A stretch of 18,585 nucleotides of DNA from CAYVWB01 sp964455395 (GCA_964455395.1 CAYVWB010000080.1:1-18585); one strand, 5' to 3'. Positions 1-7,416 are shown, counted from the first letter of the stretch. Translations and numbers: made by a program. Notes: a model not told the origin generated them from the sequence alone.

Positions 1-1014
1 AAGGAAGTCTTCCTGATGGAGGACGGCATGATCCACGCGTACGAGTTCACCGTGGACAACCGCCTGGAGCCCATCACCATCTATGAAACCAAGTCCGCTC
101 TGCGCAACGTCTACCTCAGCGCCATCGACGTGGACAACGACGGCTCCGAGGAGATTGTCGTCTCCTCCATGCGCGTCATCACCAAAGGCACCCGCGAGAA
201 CTACGAACAGTATTCGCCGGAGTCCTACATCCTGGACTTCGACGGCCAGCAGTTCTCCGTCCTCGCGGAGAAGTTGCCCTACCATCTGAAAGCGGTGCCC
301 TCGCCGCCGGACTTCGAGCCCAAGCTGCTGGGCCAACGCATCGGCCGCCATGAGCTCTTCGACACCGCCGTCTACGAAGTCATCCGCAACGGGCCACAGT
401 TCGTCCTGGGTTCGCGCGTCTTCCTGCCCAAAAAGGCCAACGTCTACAACGTGGCTTACCTGCCTCAAGAGGAACGCTACAAGATCATCCTCATCGACGA
501 GCGGGACCACCTCCTGGTCTACACCCACACGGGGGACCGCCAAGCCAAGACGGACCAGAGCTACTCCGGCTCCAGCCAAGGCCTGGTGATGGAGACGAAC
601 CCCATGGGCATCGACGACGAGATCCTCCTGCGCGACCAGTACTACGTGCCCTTGCGCATGATTCCCTTCAACATCGACGGCGACCAGCGCCACGAGCTCT
701 TGGTGAACCACCCCATCTCCGTGGCTGCGCAGTTCTTCCCCCGTTTCCGGCATTTCCCCGAAGGCGAAGTGCAGTCCCTTTACTGGGACGGCGTGGGCAT
801 GAACCTCGTCTGGAAGACCCGTCGCATCAAAGGCGGCGTGGCGGACATCGCGCTGGACGACATCAACAACGACGGCGTGCTGGATCTGGCCGTCTTGGTG
901 AACACGCACCCCGGCGCGCTGGGTCTGGGCAACCGCCGCAGCATGCTGCTGGTCTACCCTCTGGACGTAAGCCAACAAAGCGGCGAGATAGACTCGCAGT
1001 TCCTGGAGCAATAA
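1..1014 (+). CDS. FG-GAP/VCBS-repeat protein (C-terminal part, 5' end outside window)
   Basis: The reading frame is open from the first base, so the gene begins upstream; the first ATG at 16 is probably internal. The stop is TAA at 1012-1014. Three acidic Asp/Asn-rich loops fit the calcium-binding D-x-[DN]-x-D-G pattern of FG-GAP/VCBS beta-propeller repeats: DVDNDGSEE (127-153), NIDGDQRHE (about 670-696) and DDINNDGVLD (856-885). Each is followed by a hydrophobic beta-strand such as IVVSS or LAVLV. Such propellers are usually exported or surface proteins that bind ligands or other proteins, and no enzymatic motif is visible here. The signal peptide, if any, is outside the window. The specific function is unknown. 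A strong hairpin directly downstream separates it from the transporter genes. Confidence 0.75.
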   Translation, partial: KEVFLMEDGMIHAYEFTVDNRLEPITIYETKSALRNVYLSAIDVDNDGSEEIVVSSMRVITKGTRENYEQYSPESYILDFDGQQFSVLAEKLPYHLKAVPSPPDFEPKLLGQRIGRHELFDTAVYEVIRNGPQFVLGSRVFLPKKANVYNVAYLPQEERYKIILIDERDHLLVYTHTGDRQAKTDQSYSGSSQGLVMETNPMGIDDEILLRDQYYVPLRMIPFNIDGDQRHELLVNHPISVAAQFFPRFRHFPEGEVQSLYWDGVGMNLVWKTRRIKGGVADIALDDINNDGVLDLAVLVNTHPGALGLGNRRSMLLVYPLDVSQQSGEIDSQFLEQ

Positions 1015-1032
1015 CCCCGATCCGCGCGTTTT

Positions 1033-1067
1033 CGAAACCGCCCCGTCATTCCGGCGGGGCGGTTTCG
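1033..1067 (+). terminator. Strong hairpin terminator after the FG-GAP gene
   Basis: A perfect 13-bp stem (1033-1045 with 1055-1067, arm CGAAACCGCCCCG) has a 9-nt loop and starts 18 nt after the stop codon. It is followed by GGTTGG rather than a long T-run, so it is a strong hairpin with a poor U-tract. The position between two unrelated genes supports termination. Confidence 0.65.
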
Positions 1068-1126
1068 GTTGGCGGACAGCGCGGCTCCACCTGCTCGCTC
1101 CGCTCTCCATCGCCCACCCACCTTCG

Positions 1127-1999
1127 ATGCTGCTGCTCTACATCGCGCAAACCATCAACTCCGGGCTCGCACTCGGCGCTGTCTACGGACTCATGGCGCT
1201 GGGCTTCTCGCTCATCTACAATTCCTCCCGGCTCATCAACTTCGCGCAGGGCGAACTGCTGCTTCTGGGCGGTCTGGGGCTTTACAGCCTGAGCCTGGCC
1301 ATGGGCCTTTCCCCGTGGCTCGCGGTGGGGGCTGCTGCGGTGTGGGGTTTCAGCCTGGGCGGGGTGCTCTACGCCACCACGCTGGGCCTCTCCCTGGGGG
1401 GCGAACCCTTGCGGCAGCTCATGTTGACCGTGGCTGCGAGCATGATGTGGCAAGGCGTGGCCATCCTTGCCTGGGGCAAGAAACCGCTGATGCCGACGCA
1501 GCTTCTGCCGCTGCCTTCGCTGCGGGTGGGGCCGCTCTTCTTTTCGCAGAATACGCTCACGGCGCTGACCATCGCACTTTCCAGCGGAGCGCTGCTTTCG
1601 CTGTTTCTGAAACGCAGCCGCTGGGGTCAGGCCATCCGCGCCGTCTCCATGAATCCGCTCGCCGCCACGCTGCAGGGGGTGAACCCCCGGCGCATGTACA
1701 TGCTGGCCTTCGGCCTGGCCGGCATCCTGGCGGCGCTGGCGGCGCTGGCCGTGGGGCCGCAGACCATGCTGCGCTATGACATGGGCCTGGGCGTGGGGTT
1801 GAAAGGCTTTGTGGCGGCCACGCTGGGGGGCTACGCCTCGCTCGGCCGGGTCTTTCTGGGCGGCTTGTGTCTGGGCCTGCTGGAGGCGTGCCTGGTGCTG
1901 ACCATGGGCGCGGAGCTCAAGGAGGCGGTGACCTACGCCGTGCTCATCGCCATCCTCATCCTCACTCCGCACAAGGAACGCAGCCATGGCCGCGCCTAG
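1127..1999 (+). CDS. Branched-chain amino acid type ABC transporter permease, LivH family
   Basis: This 290-residue, almost wholly hydrophobic protein is one of the two inner-membrane permease subunits of a HAAT-type importer. The N-terminal stretch NSGLALGAVYGLMALGFSL and the NFAQGE motif (near residues 38-43) are typical of LivH, where NFAHGE is common. A glycine-rich segment near residues 225-245 (GFVAATLGGYASLGRVFLGG) matches the family's cytoplasmic coupling region. The ATG at 1127 has no clear Shine-Dalgarno sequence but matches the family N-terminus. The 3' end overlaps the next permease gene by 14 bp, so the two are probably translated together. The substrate cannot be told from sequence: LivH-type systems carry branched-chain amino acids, but also urea, amides and others. 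Confidence 0.9.
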   Translation: MLLLYIAQTINSGLALGAVYGLMALGFSLIYNSSRLINFAQGELLLLGGLGLYSLSLAMGLSPWLAVGAAAVWGFSLGGVLYATTLGLSLGGEPLRQLMLTVAASMMWQGVAILAWGKKPLMPTQLLPLPSLRVGPLFFSQNTLTALTIALSSGALLSLFLKRSRWGQAIRAVSMNPLAATLQGVNPRRMYMLAFGLAGILAALAALAVGPQTMLRYDMGLGVGLKGFVAATLGGYASLGRVFLGGLCLGLLEACLVLTMGAELKEAVTYAVLIAILILTPHKERSHGRA

Positions 2000-2930
2000 A
2001 ACCGAAGCTCTGCGGGCGCTGGCGTTCTTCGGACCGCTGGCGGCGCTTGGCGTGTTCCTGCCGGCGTATTCGCTGTTGGCTCTGAACCAGCACCTGCTCC
2101 TGGCCGTGAACGTGATGGCGCTGAACTTCTGCCTGGGTCTGGGTGGACAGGCTTCTCTGGCGCAAGGAGCCTTCTGCGGCATGGGCGCCTACGCCGTGGC
2201 GCTGCTCGTGGGCTTCTGGCCGGAGGGCGCGGTGGTCATCGTCCCGGCGGTTGCAGCGGCGGTCTTTCTGCTGGGTGCGGTTGTCTCCTACCCCATGGAG
2301 CGCCTTGGTGAGGGATTCCTCGCCATGACGACGCTGGGTGTGGGGCTCATTTTCACCAATCTCGTGATGGCCTCGCCAGGGCTCACCGGCGGCGGCGAAG
2401 GCATGGTGACGCCGGGCCCCTTGCGACTGCCCTGGGGTTGGGAACTGACCGGCGACAGAGCGAACTTCTACGCTCTTGCGGGACTGCTGGGGCTGGGCGC
2501 GTACCTTTTCGTGGCCATGCGGAACAGCCGGCTGGGGCGGGCGCTCATGGCCTGCCGGGAAGACCCCATGGCAGCCGCCTCCTGCGGCGTGGCGCGGCCA
2601 CGGGTGCGCGCCATGGCCTTCGGGGTTGGAGCAGGACTTTCCGCCTTGGCCGGGGCGTTCTACGGGCAGTACGCGGGGTTCATCAGTCCGCACCAGTTCG
2701 ACTTGCACCTCTCCCTCAAGACGCTCTTGTTCTTGGTGATCGGCGGCCCCGGCCGGCTGTATGCGCCGCTTGTTGCAGTCCTGCTGCTGGAGACGCTGCT
2801 CGCCGAGGCCCACTTCCTTGGCGACGCGCGGGTCCTGGCGCACGGCTTGCTGCTGGCCGTGGCGCTTCTGCTGGAGCCGGAGCGACGGCTCTTCCTGCTG
2901 CTGGCGCCATGGCGACGGCGGAAGGCCTGA
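1986..2930 (+). CDS. Branched-chain amino acid type ABC transporter permease, LivM family
   Basis: This 314-residue membrane protein is the second permease subunit. It carries the LivM hallmark NFCLGLGGQASLAQGAFCG near residues 43-61, and a later GGPGRLYAPLVAVLLLE segment near residues 256-272, where family members have a GG-x-G-x3-GP-x2-GA element. The C-terminus is a short basic tail (PWRRRKA). The start ATG at 1986 lies inside the 3' end of the LivH-type gene in another frame, the usual overlapping arrangement for a heterodimeric permease. The binding protein gene starts 58 bp after its stop. LivG and LivF ATPases, which normally follow LivM, are not here, so energising subunits must be encoded elsewhere. 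Confidence 0.9.
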   Translation: MAAPRTEALRALAFFGPLAALGVFLPAYSLLALNQHLLLAVNVMALNFCLGLGGQASLAQGAFCGMGAYAVALLVGFWPEGAVVIVPAVAAAVFLLGAVVSYPMERLGEGFLAMTTLGVGLIFTNLVMASPGLTGGGEGMVTPGPLRLPWGWELTGDRANFYALAGLLGLGAYLFVAMRNSRLGRALMACREDPMAAASCGVARPRVRAMAFGVGAGLSALAGAFYGQYAGFISPHQFDLHLSLKTLLFLVIGGPGRLYAPLVAVLLLETLLAEAHFLGDARVLAHGLLLAVALLLEPERRLFLLLAPWRRRKA

Positions 2931-2988
2931 GAAGCGCCGCTTCCCCTCCGCCCCAGGCTGTGCTACGTGCTGCGGCGGAGGTATCATC

Positions 2989-4194
2989 ATGCACACTCGA
3001 TCGCTTTGTACTTGGCTCACAGCCATGGGGCTGTCGCTCGTTCTGGCTTGTGTTTTGACGTGGCATGACGCAGACCGCGCCCATGCCGCCGAGCCCATCA
3101 AGATCGGGGGCCTCTTCGCCGAGTCCGGCAAGGTCGCTTTCGTGGGCACGGCCAGCCGACTCGTGGCGCAGATGACCGTGGACGCCATCAACGCCGAAGG
3201 CGGCGTCCTCGGCCGGCCTCTGGAGCTTGTGGTCTACGACACCGAGTCCGACCCCAACGTCGCCTTGCGCATGGCGCGCCAGCTGGTGGAGAAGGACGGC
3301 GTGCTCGCCATCATCGGCCCCACGTCCACAGGCTCCGGCATGGCCATGAAGAAATACGTGGAAGAAGAGGGAATCCCCACCATCATGACCGTGGGCGGCG
3401 ACCCTGTCATCGCCGGCGGCAAGTTCGGTCCCTTTCACTGGACTTTCAAGACGCCCCAGCGCTCCTCCACAGCCGTCCGCAAGATCTACGGCCACCTGCG
3501 CGACGCCGGCCTCACGAACATCGCCCTGCTCACCGCCACGGACGGCTTCGGACAAGACGGCCTGCGCCACCTGCAGGGTCTCGCCGAGGAGCACGGGCTC
3601 GCCATCGTCGCCGAGGAGACCATGGACCCCGCCGCCATGGATTTCTCCGCTCAAGCCTTCAAGCTCTCCATGGCCAAGCCCCAGGCCGTGATCGTCTGGA
3701 CCATCGGCCCGGCCGGCGCCGTGGCTTCCAAGAACTTCGCGGAGCTGCCTCTGGACCCCGCCGCGCAGCCCCTGGTGGTGCAGTGCCACGGCCAGCCCGG
3801 CCCCAAATATGTTGAGCTCGCCGGGGCCGCCGCCGAAGGCGATCTCATGCCCGGCACCAAAATCATGGCTGCGGAACAGCTGCCGGACGACGATCCCCAG
3901 AAGCCGATCGTGCAGGCCTTCATCGCGGACTACACCGCCGCCGGCCATGACGAGGAGTTCCCTCTGAACACCCACTCCGGCTACGCCTACGACGCTCTGC
4001 TGCTGCTGACCGAAGGTCTCAAGGCTGCAGGCGTGGCCGAACGGGGGCCCTTGCGCGACGCCATCGAACAGCTCGATGGCGTGGTCGGCGTCTCCGGCGT
4101 CTTCACCCTTTCCCCCGAGGACCATAACGGTCTGGATGTGGACTCCATGGTCATGCTCACCATCAAGGACGGCGCGTACGTGCTGGCCCGGTAG
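2989..4194 (+). CDS. Periplasmic branched-chain amino acid type binding protein (LivJ-like)
   Basis: This 401-residue solute-binding protein is of the type I periplasmic-binding fold (HAAT/LivK group). The start ATG at 2989 was chosen because GGAGGT lies 6 nt upstream (2977-2982) and it begins a signal peptide: a positively charged start, a hydrophobic core, then AHAA before EPIKIGG. Signal peptidase I cleavage near residue 35 is likely. An upstream in-frame extension exists but overlaps the permease gene. A Cys after VLA near residue 21 is a poor lipobox, so a lipoprotein is less likely. The mature start IKIGGLFAESGKVAF and the IIGPTSTGSGMA segment are family-typical. It presumably delivers substrate to the two upstream permeases. 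The ligand is not predictable. Confidence 0.9.
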   Translation: MHTRSLCTWLTAMGLSLVLACVLTWHDADRAHAAEPIKIGGLFAESGKVAFVGTASRLVAQMTVDAINAEGGVLGRPLELVVYDTESDPNVALRMARQLVEKDGVLAIIGPTSTGSGMAMKKYVEEEGIPTIMTVGGDPVIAGGKFGPFHWTFKTPQRSSTAVRKIYGHLRDAGLTNIALLTATDGFGQDGLRHLQGLAEEHGLAIVAEETMDPAAMDFSAQAFKLSMAKPQAVIVWTIGPAGAVASKNFAELPLDPAAQPLVVQCHGQPGPKYVELAGAAAEGDLMPGTKIMAAEQLPDDDPQKPIVQAFIADYTAAGHDEEFPLNTHSGYAYDALLLLTEGLKAAGVAERGPLRDAIEQLDGVVGVSGVFTLSPEDHNGLDVDSMVMLTIKDGAYVLAR

Positions 4195-4216
4195 GGCAAC
4201 CGTCCCGACCACTGCG

Positions 4217-4257
4217 GACCCCGGCCGACGCGCTCCGCGTCTCCGGGGTCTTTCCTT
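4217..4257 (+). terminator. Intrinsic terminator after the binding-protein gene
   Basis: There is a two-part stem: GACCCCGG (4217-4224) pairs with CCGGGGTC (4243-4250), and the inner GACGCG (4227-4232) pairs with CGCGTC (4237-4242) around a CTCC loop. A CC bulge lies between the parts. The tract TTTCCTTT follows directly. It starts 23 nt after the stop of the binding protein, closing the transport unit. Confidence 0.8.
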
Positions 4258-4290
4258 TGCCGCCGGCGTACGGTGGTGTACCATGCGCGC

Positions 4291-5433
4291 ATGACGCGCT
4301 CATCTCCGCCGCCCGGCCCCAACGCCTCCAACGACACCGACACGCCCCCTGCCCTCCCATCCCAGGAGCGTTCGGAGACTTCCGCCCTGGTGGTCACCCC
4401 TGCCGAGGGCGGCCAGAAGCTGTTCCAGTATCTCAAACGACGCGCCGGACTGCCCGGCGGCGCCGTGATGAAGCTGGTGCGTACGGGGCAGGTCCGTGTG
4501 GACGGCAAGCGCGCCAAGCCGTACGACCGCGTCGCGGCGGGACAACGTGTCCGAGTGCCGCCGCGACTGCTGGAGGAACTCCGGGCCAGAGACGCGATAT
4601 CCGGAGAGGGGGCCGGCCCAGGCGCCGCGGCTCACCCGGACGACGCAGGCGCCACGGCCCCTGAAGCCCTTGCTGCGGCGTGCGCGGCCGTGGGGTTGCC
4701 CTGCGTGGCTCGGGGGCCGGGGTGGCTGGCGCTCTTCAAACCATCGGGGCTGCGCATGCATGGCGACGAAGCCGTCAATGCGGCGCCTCGCGACAGCGTG
4801 GACTCCCGACTGGCCGCCGCCGCGCCTGGGGCGGACTTCGCGCCCACACCAGCGCATCGGCTGGACCGCGCCACCTCCGGGTTGTTGCTGGTCGCCGTCA
4901 GGTACGAAGCCCTCGCCGCGCTCCATCGGCTCTTCCGCAAGAAAACACAGCAAGGCCGCGACGGTGTGGGCAAGCGTTACCTCGCCTGGGTGGAGGGCGC
5001 TTTTCCGGAGGGTCTTACCCGGCTGGAGGATGAACTCGCCAAGGTGCGGCGCGGTCGCATGGGCGTCACCCAAAAGGATGCAGGAAAAAAAGCTGTGGCC
5101 GAAGCGCGGCTGCTGGAGCGTCGCGGCGGGGCCAGCCTGGTGGAGGTGGATCTGCGCACCGGCCGCACCCACCAGATCCGGCTGCAGCTCGCTTCCCGAG
5201 GGTTCCCCATTCTGGGTGACGTGAAATACGGCGAAACGCCGCCGGCGCGTCACGGTCTCCCGTGGGGGACGCTGCTTCTGCACGCGTGGCGGCTGGAGCT
5301 CCACCTGGGGGAGGAGCCCGTTCTTGCGCCTGCGCCGGGTATGACGCGCGTGGTGGTGGAGGCGCTCCCACCGTGGCCGGCGCCATTCCAGCCGCCGCAG
5401 CCGCCGCCGTGGCCCGGAGACGATCCCTTGTGA
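4291..5433 (+). CDS. RluA-family 23S rRNA pseudouridine synthase (RluC-like)
   Basis: This protein of about 380 residues isomerises uridine to pseudouridine in RNA. An S4-like RNA-binding region lies near residues 40-85 (QKLFQYLKRRAGLP ... GQVRVDGKRAKPYDRV). The catalytic motif HRLDRATSGLLLVA places the essential Asp at about residue 192, and GRTHQIRLQLASRGFPILGD near residues 290-309 is the second family signature. The architecture is that of RluC/RluD, which act on large-subunit rRNA; the exact target site cannot be assigned. The ATG at 4291 is used here. Two GTG codons at 4273 and 4276 would add six residues, and neither choice has a clear ribosome binding site. N- and C-terminal ends are proline-rich and low in complexity. 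Confidence 0.9.
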   Translation: MTRSSPPPGPNASNDTDTPPALPSQERSETSALVVTPAEGGQKLFQYLKRRAGLPGGAVMKLVRTGQVRVDGKRAKPYDRVAAGQRVRVPPRLLEELRARDAISGEGAGPGAAAHPDDAGATAPEALAAACAAVGLPCVARGPGWLALFKPSGLRMHGDEAVNAAPRDSVDSRLAAAAPGADFAPTPAHRLDRATSGLLLVAVRYEALAALHRLFRKKTQQGRDGVGKRYLAWVEGAFPEGLTRLEDELAKVRRGRMGVTQKDAGKKAVAEARLLERRGGASLVEVDLRTGRTHQIRLQLASRGFPILGDVKYGETPPARHGLPWGTLLLHAWRLELHLGEEPVLAPAPGMTRVVVEALPPWPAPFQPPQPPPWPGDDPL

Positions 5434-5486
5434 ACGACCGCCCCCCTGCGTCCTCGAGGGTTCGGCAACGCCATCTGCACCATTTT

Positions 5487-5496
5487 NNNNNNNNNN
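5487..5496. other. Assembly gap (10 N)
   Basis: Ten undetermined bases stand between CCATTTT and CTATATACTATTT. A round run of N is usually a placeholder for a gap of unknown length, so real spacing between the pseudouridine synthase and the cysteine-rich gene is not known. The sequence on both sides is unusually AT-rich for this window. Any -35 element for the next gene would lie in or near the gap. Confidence 0.95.
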
Positions 5497-5499
5497 CTA

Positions 5500-5505
5500 T
5501 ATACT
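5500..5505 (+). promoter_or_regulatory. Probable -10 box of the cysteine-rich protein gene
   Basis: TATACT (5 of 6 matches to TATAAT) sits in an AT-rich patch just 3' of the assembly gap. Transcription would start near 5511-5513, exactly where the RBS-burying hairpin begins. The -35 position falls in the undetermined bases, so the promoter cannot be completed from this sequence. Confidence 0.5.
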
Positions 5506-5512
5506 ATTTAAT

Positions 5513-5547
5513 ATGGCAGCCTCTTGAAAAAAAGGAGACGCTGCCAT
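5513..5547 (+). promoter_or_regulatory. 5'-leader hairpin that sequesters the ribosome binding site
   Basis: ATGGCAGC (5513-5520) pairs perfectly with GCTGCCAT (5540-5547). Continuing inward past a 2-nt bulge (5538-5539), CTCTT (5521-5525) pairs with AGGAG (5533-5537) including one G-U pair. This leaves a 7-nt A-rich loop. The Shine-Dalgarno AAAGGAG (5531-5537) and the first two bases of the start codon are thus inside the stem. The position at the predicted RNA 5' end suggests translational control, for example a thermometer or an opened-by-factor switch. This is inference from pairing only. Confidence 0.5.
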
Positions 5548-5857
5548 GCCGCCACCACGTCGACCACTCACCCGGTTCATCATCGCTGCAGGGATAAGCG
5601 CGACGATTTTCTTCACCACCCACCCTGTCACACATGTGTGGGCGGACTGCGGGGGCTGCTGTTCCGGCCATGGAGGGGTCTGCTGCATCGACGGCGTGAG
5701 CAAGTGCTGTGACGGCTCGTGGCTCTCCAGCAGATGCCGGTGGAAACGATGCGACGTCTGTCCGCCCAGTTCGTCCGTCCGGGAGATGCACAAGCCCAAG
5801 GCGACGGGGAACGGCGACGCCAGACCGCCCATCATTTTCAAGATGGAAGATCCCTGA
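5546..5857 (+). CDS. Small secreted cysteine-rich protein (C-C-S-x-H-G-G-V motif)
   Basis: This 103-residue protein has no function that I can name. The start ATG at 5546 is preceded by AAAGGAG with an 8-nt spacer. Residues 1-33 look like a signal peptide: RRPLTR, a hydrophobic core, then VWA before DCGG, predicting cleavage after residue 33. The mature region holds ten cysteines between residues 35 and 72, mostly as adjacent pairs (C38-C39, C46-C47, C54-C55), within the pattern CGGCCSGHGGVCC ... CCDG ... SSRC. I recall similar CCSxHGGV modules in small exported proteins of other proteobacteria, but could not search. Disulfides or metal binding in the periplasm are both possible. The tail after residue 75 is polar and unremarkable. 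The gene is convergent with hisF. Confidence 0.65.
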   Translation: MPPPRRPLTRFIIAAGISATIFFTTHPVTHVWADCGGCCSGHGGVCCIDGVSKCCDGSWLSSRCRWKRCDVCPPSSSVREMHKPKATGNGDARPPIIFKMEDP

Positions 5858-5918
5858 GCCGCGGCTCGGGGGGCCTCTCCGCCGAGCACGCCGGGGCCGG
5901 CCGAATCTTTCGGGGTTC

Positions 5919-5999
5919 CCGGGAATACCGGGACAAACGTGACAGCCGGGACAACCGGGACAACCGGGACAGGCGGGGCAACCGGGACAACCAGAACTG
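5919..5999. repeat. 9-bp tandem repeat, about nine units
   Basis: The consensus CCGGGACAA runs head to tail. Units at 5928, 5946, 5955 and 5982 are exact; units at 5919, 5937, 5964, 5973 and 5991 differ by one to several bases. It lies between the convergent ends of the cysteine-rich gene and hisF and stops 5 bp from the hisF stop codon. The unit length is a multiple of three, so chance open frames run through it (RDN or RLS repeats), but none has a credible start. A short GAGCCGCGGCTC palindrome (5856-5867) lies just upstream, over the stop codon of the cysteine-rich gene. Confidence 0.85.
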
Positions 6000-6004
6000 G
6001 CCGT

Positions 6005-6784
6005 CTACCAGACGGTGCGGACCTTGACGCCCTTGTCGGCCATGTAGCGTTTGCACTCCGGCACGGAATACTCGCCGTAGTGGACGATGGAAGCGATGAG
6101 CGCCGCAGTGGCGCCGCCGGTGGTCACGGCGTCCACCATGTGCTGGGGGTGGCCCGCGCCGCCCGAGGCGATGACAGGGATGGTGACGGCGTCGGCGATC
6201 AGTCGGGTCAAGGTAAGCTCGTAGCCGGTCTTCTCGCCGTCCGCGTCGATGGAGTTGAGGCAGATTTCGCCGGCGCCGAGGGCTTCGCCGGTCTTGGCCC
6301 AGTCCAGCGCGTCCATGCCAGTGTGCTTGCGGCCGCCGTGGATGACGACTTCGTAGCCGGAGGGGATGGCTTCCGAGACCGCCACCTGTTTGACATCCAT
6401 GCCCAGCACCACGCACTGCCCGCCGAAGGCGGCGGCGCCTTGGCTGATGATGTCCGGATTCTTCACCGCGCCGGAGTTCACGCTCACTTTCTCGGCGCCG
6501 GCCAGAAGCGCGGCGCGCATGTCTTCCAGGGTGTTGACGCCGCCGCCCACGCTGAAGGGGATGAAGATGGTGGAAGCGACCTTGTTCACCACGTCCAGAA
6601 ACATGGAGCGGCCTTCGTGGGAGGCGGTGATGTCGTAGAAGACGATCTCGTCTGCGCCGTCGTCGTAGTACTTCCTGGCGCTTTCCACGGGGTCGCCAAT
6701 ATCCACATTATTCTGGAATTTGACGCCTTTGGTGAGCTTGCCGTTTCGCACGTCGAGGCAAGGTATGACGCGTTTGGAGAGCAT
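6005..6784 (-). CDS. hisF: Imidazole glycerol phosphate synthase, cyclase subunit
   Basis: This is a 259-residue (beta/alpha)8 barrel, the normal HisF length. With ammonia from HisH it converts PRFAR to imidazole glycerol phosphate and AICAR in histidine synthesis. The start MLSKRVIPCLDVRNG is classic. The two catalytic aspartates are present: D11 in CLDVR and D130 in GMDVK. Phosphate-binding glycine motifs are also visible (SVGGGVNTLED and IASGGAGHPQH). The start codon is 2 nt beyond the stop of hisH, with AGGAGG at the end of hisH as ribosome binding site, so the two subunits are translated as a pair. No U-rich terminator is visible downstream; the 9-bp repeat lies there instead. Confidence 0.95.
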   Translation of the reverse strand: MLSKRVIPCLDVRNGKLTKGVKFQNNVDIGDPVESARKYYDDGADEIVFYDITASHEGRSMFLDVVNKVASTIFIPFSVGGGVNTLEDMRAALLAGAEKVSVNSGAVKNPDIISQGAAAFGGQCVVLGMDVKQVAVSEAIPSGYEVVIHGGRKHTGMDALDWAKTGEALGAGEICLNSIDADGEKTGYELTLTRLIADAVTIPVIASGGAGHPQHMVDAVTTGGATAALIASIVHYGEYSVPECKRYMADKGVKVRTVW

Positions 6785-6786
6785 GC

Positions 6787-7416
6787 TCAGGCCTCCTGGC
6801 AGTAGTCGTAGAAGTTCTGGAGCAGCGTGAGGCCGGGCCGACCGGACTTTTCCGGGTGGAACTGGGTGGCCCAGAGACCGGGGCCTCCGTGGACGGCGCA
6901 GAACTCCACGCCGTAGGTGGTGGTCCCGATGACGTACTGCTGCTTGGGGTTGGGGAAGTAGGAGTGGACGAAGTAGAACTCCGCTTCGGGGTCGACGCCG
7001 TCGAAGAGGACGCAGGGCTGCCGGAGCGTGACGCGGTTCCAGCCCATGTGGGGAATGCGGATGGGCTGACCGTTTTCGTCCGTGAGCGCGCGGTCGAACA
7101 TGACGCATTCGCCGGGCACTATCCCCAAGGCCTTGGTCTGGTTCTCATGGGAGTATTCCAGCAGGATCTGACACCCCACACAGATGCCCAGCAAGGGTTT
7201 GTCCGCGGCGACATGGTCTTTGATGACCTGGTCCAGGCCTGTCTGCACGAGCTCGTCCATGGCGCTGCCGGCGGCGCCCACCCCGGGGAAGATGAGCCCC
7301 TTGGCTGCAGCGATGCGCGCGGGGTCTGCGGTGATCTCACACGGCGCGCCGATGTGGTCCAGAGCGCGTCGAACGCTGGTCTGATTGCCGGCTTTGTAGT
7401 CCAGTATGGCGAGCAT
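6787..7416 (-). CDS. hisH: Imidazole glycerol phosphate synthase, glutaminase subunit
   Basis: This 209-residue class I glutamine amidotransferase hydrolyses glutamine and passes ammonia to HisF. The nucleophile is C79 in GICVGCQ; H187 and E189 in QFHPEKSG complete the triad. The start MLAILDYKAGNQTSVRRAL matches the family, and GGAG lies about 10 nt upstream. The elbow reads GICVGCQ where many HisH proteins have GICLGMQ, so there is an extra cysteine three residues after the nucleophile. It is first in the hisHF pair and diverges from the MscS-type gene across 166 bp. No other his genes are nearby, so the pathway genes are scattered. A glycan-amidation HisH/HisF-like pair is a less likely alternative. 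Confidence 0.93.
   Translation of the reverse strand: MLAILDYKAGNQTSVRRALDHIGAPCEITADPARIAAAKGLIFPGVGAAGSAMDELVQTGLDQVIKDHVAADKPLLGICVGCQILLEYSHENQTKALGIVPGECVMFDRALTDENGQPIRIPHMGWNRVTLRQPCVLFDGVDPEAEFYFVHSYFPNPKQQYVIGTTTYGVEFCAVHGGPGLWATQFHPEKSGRPGLTLLQNFYDYCQEA

Noticed and set aside
1046..4284. Long minus-strand frames opposite the transporter genes.
   Set aside because: They are antisense shadows of strongly recognised LivH, LivM and binding-protein genes; compositions are biased to Arg, Gln, His and Gly.
5719..6027. Plus-strand frame with RDN repeats through the 9-bp tandem repeat.
   Set aside because: It overlaps the cysteine-rich gene and the end of hisF, has no ribosome binding site and is an artefact of the repeat unit being a multiple of three.
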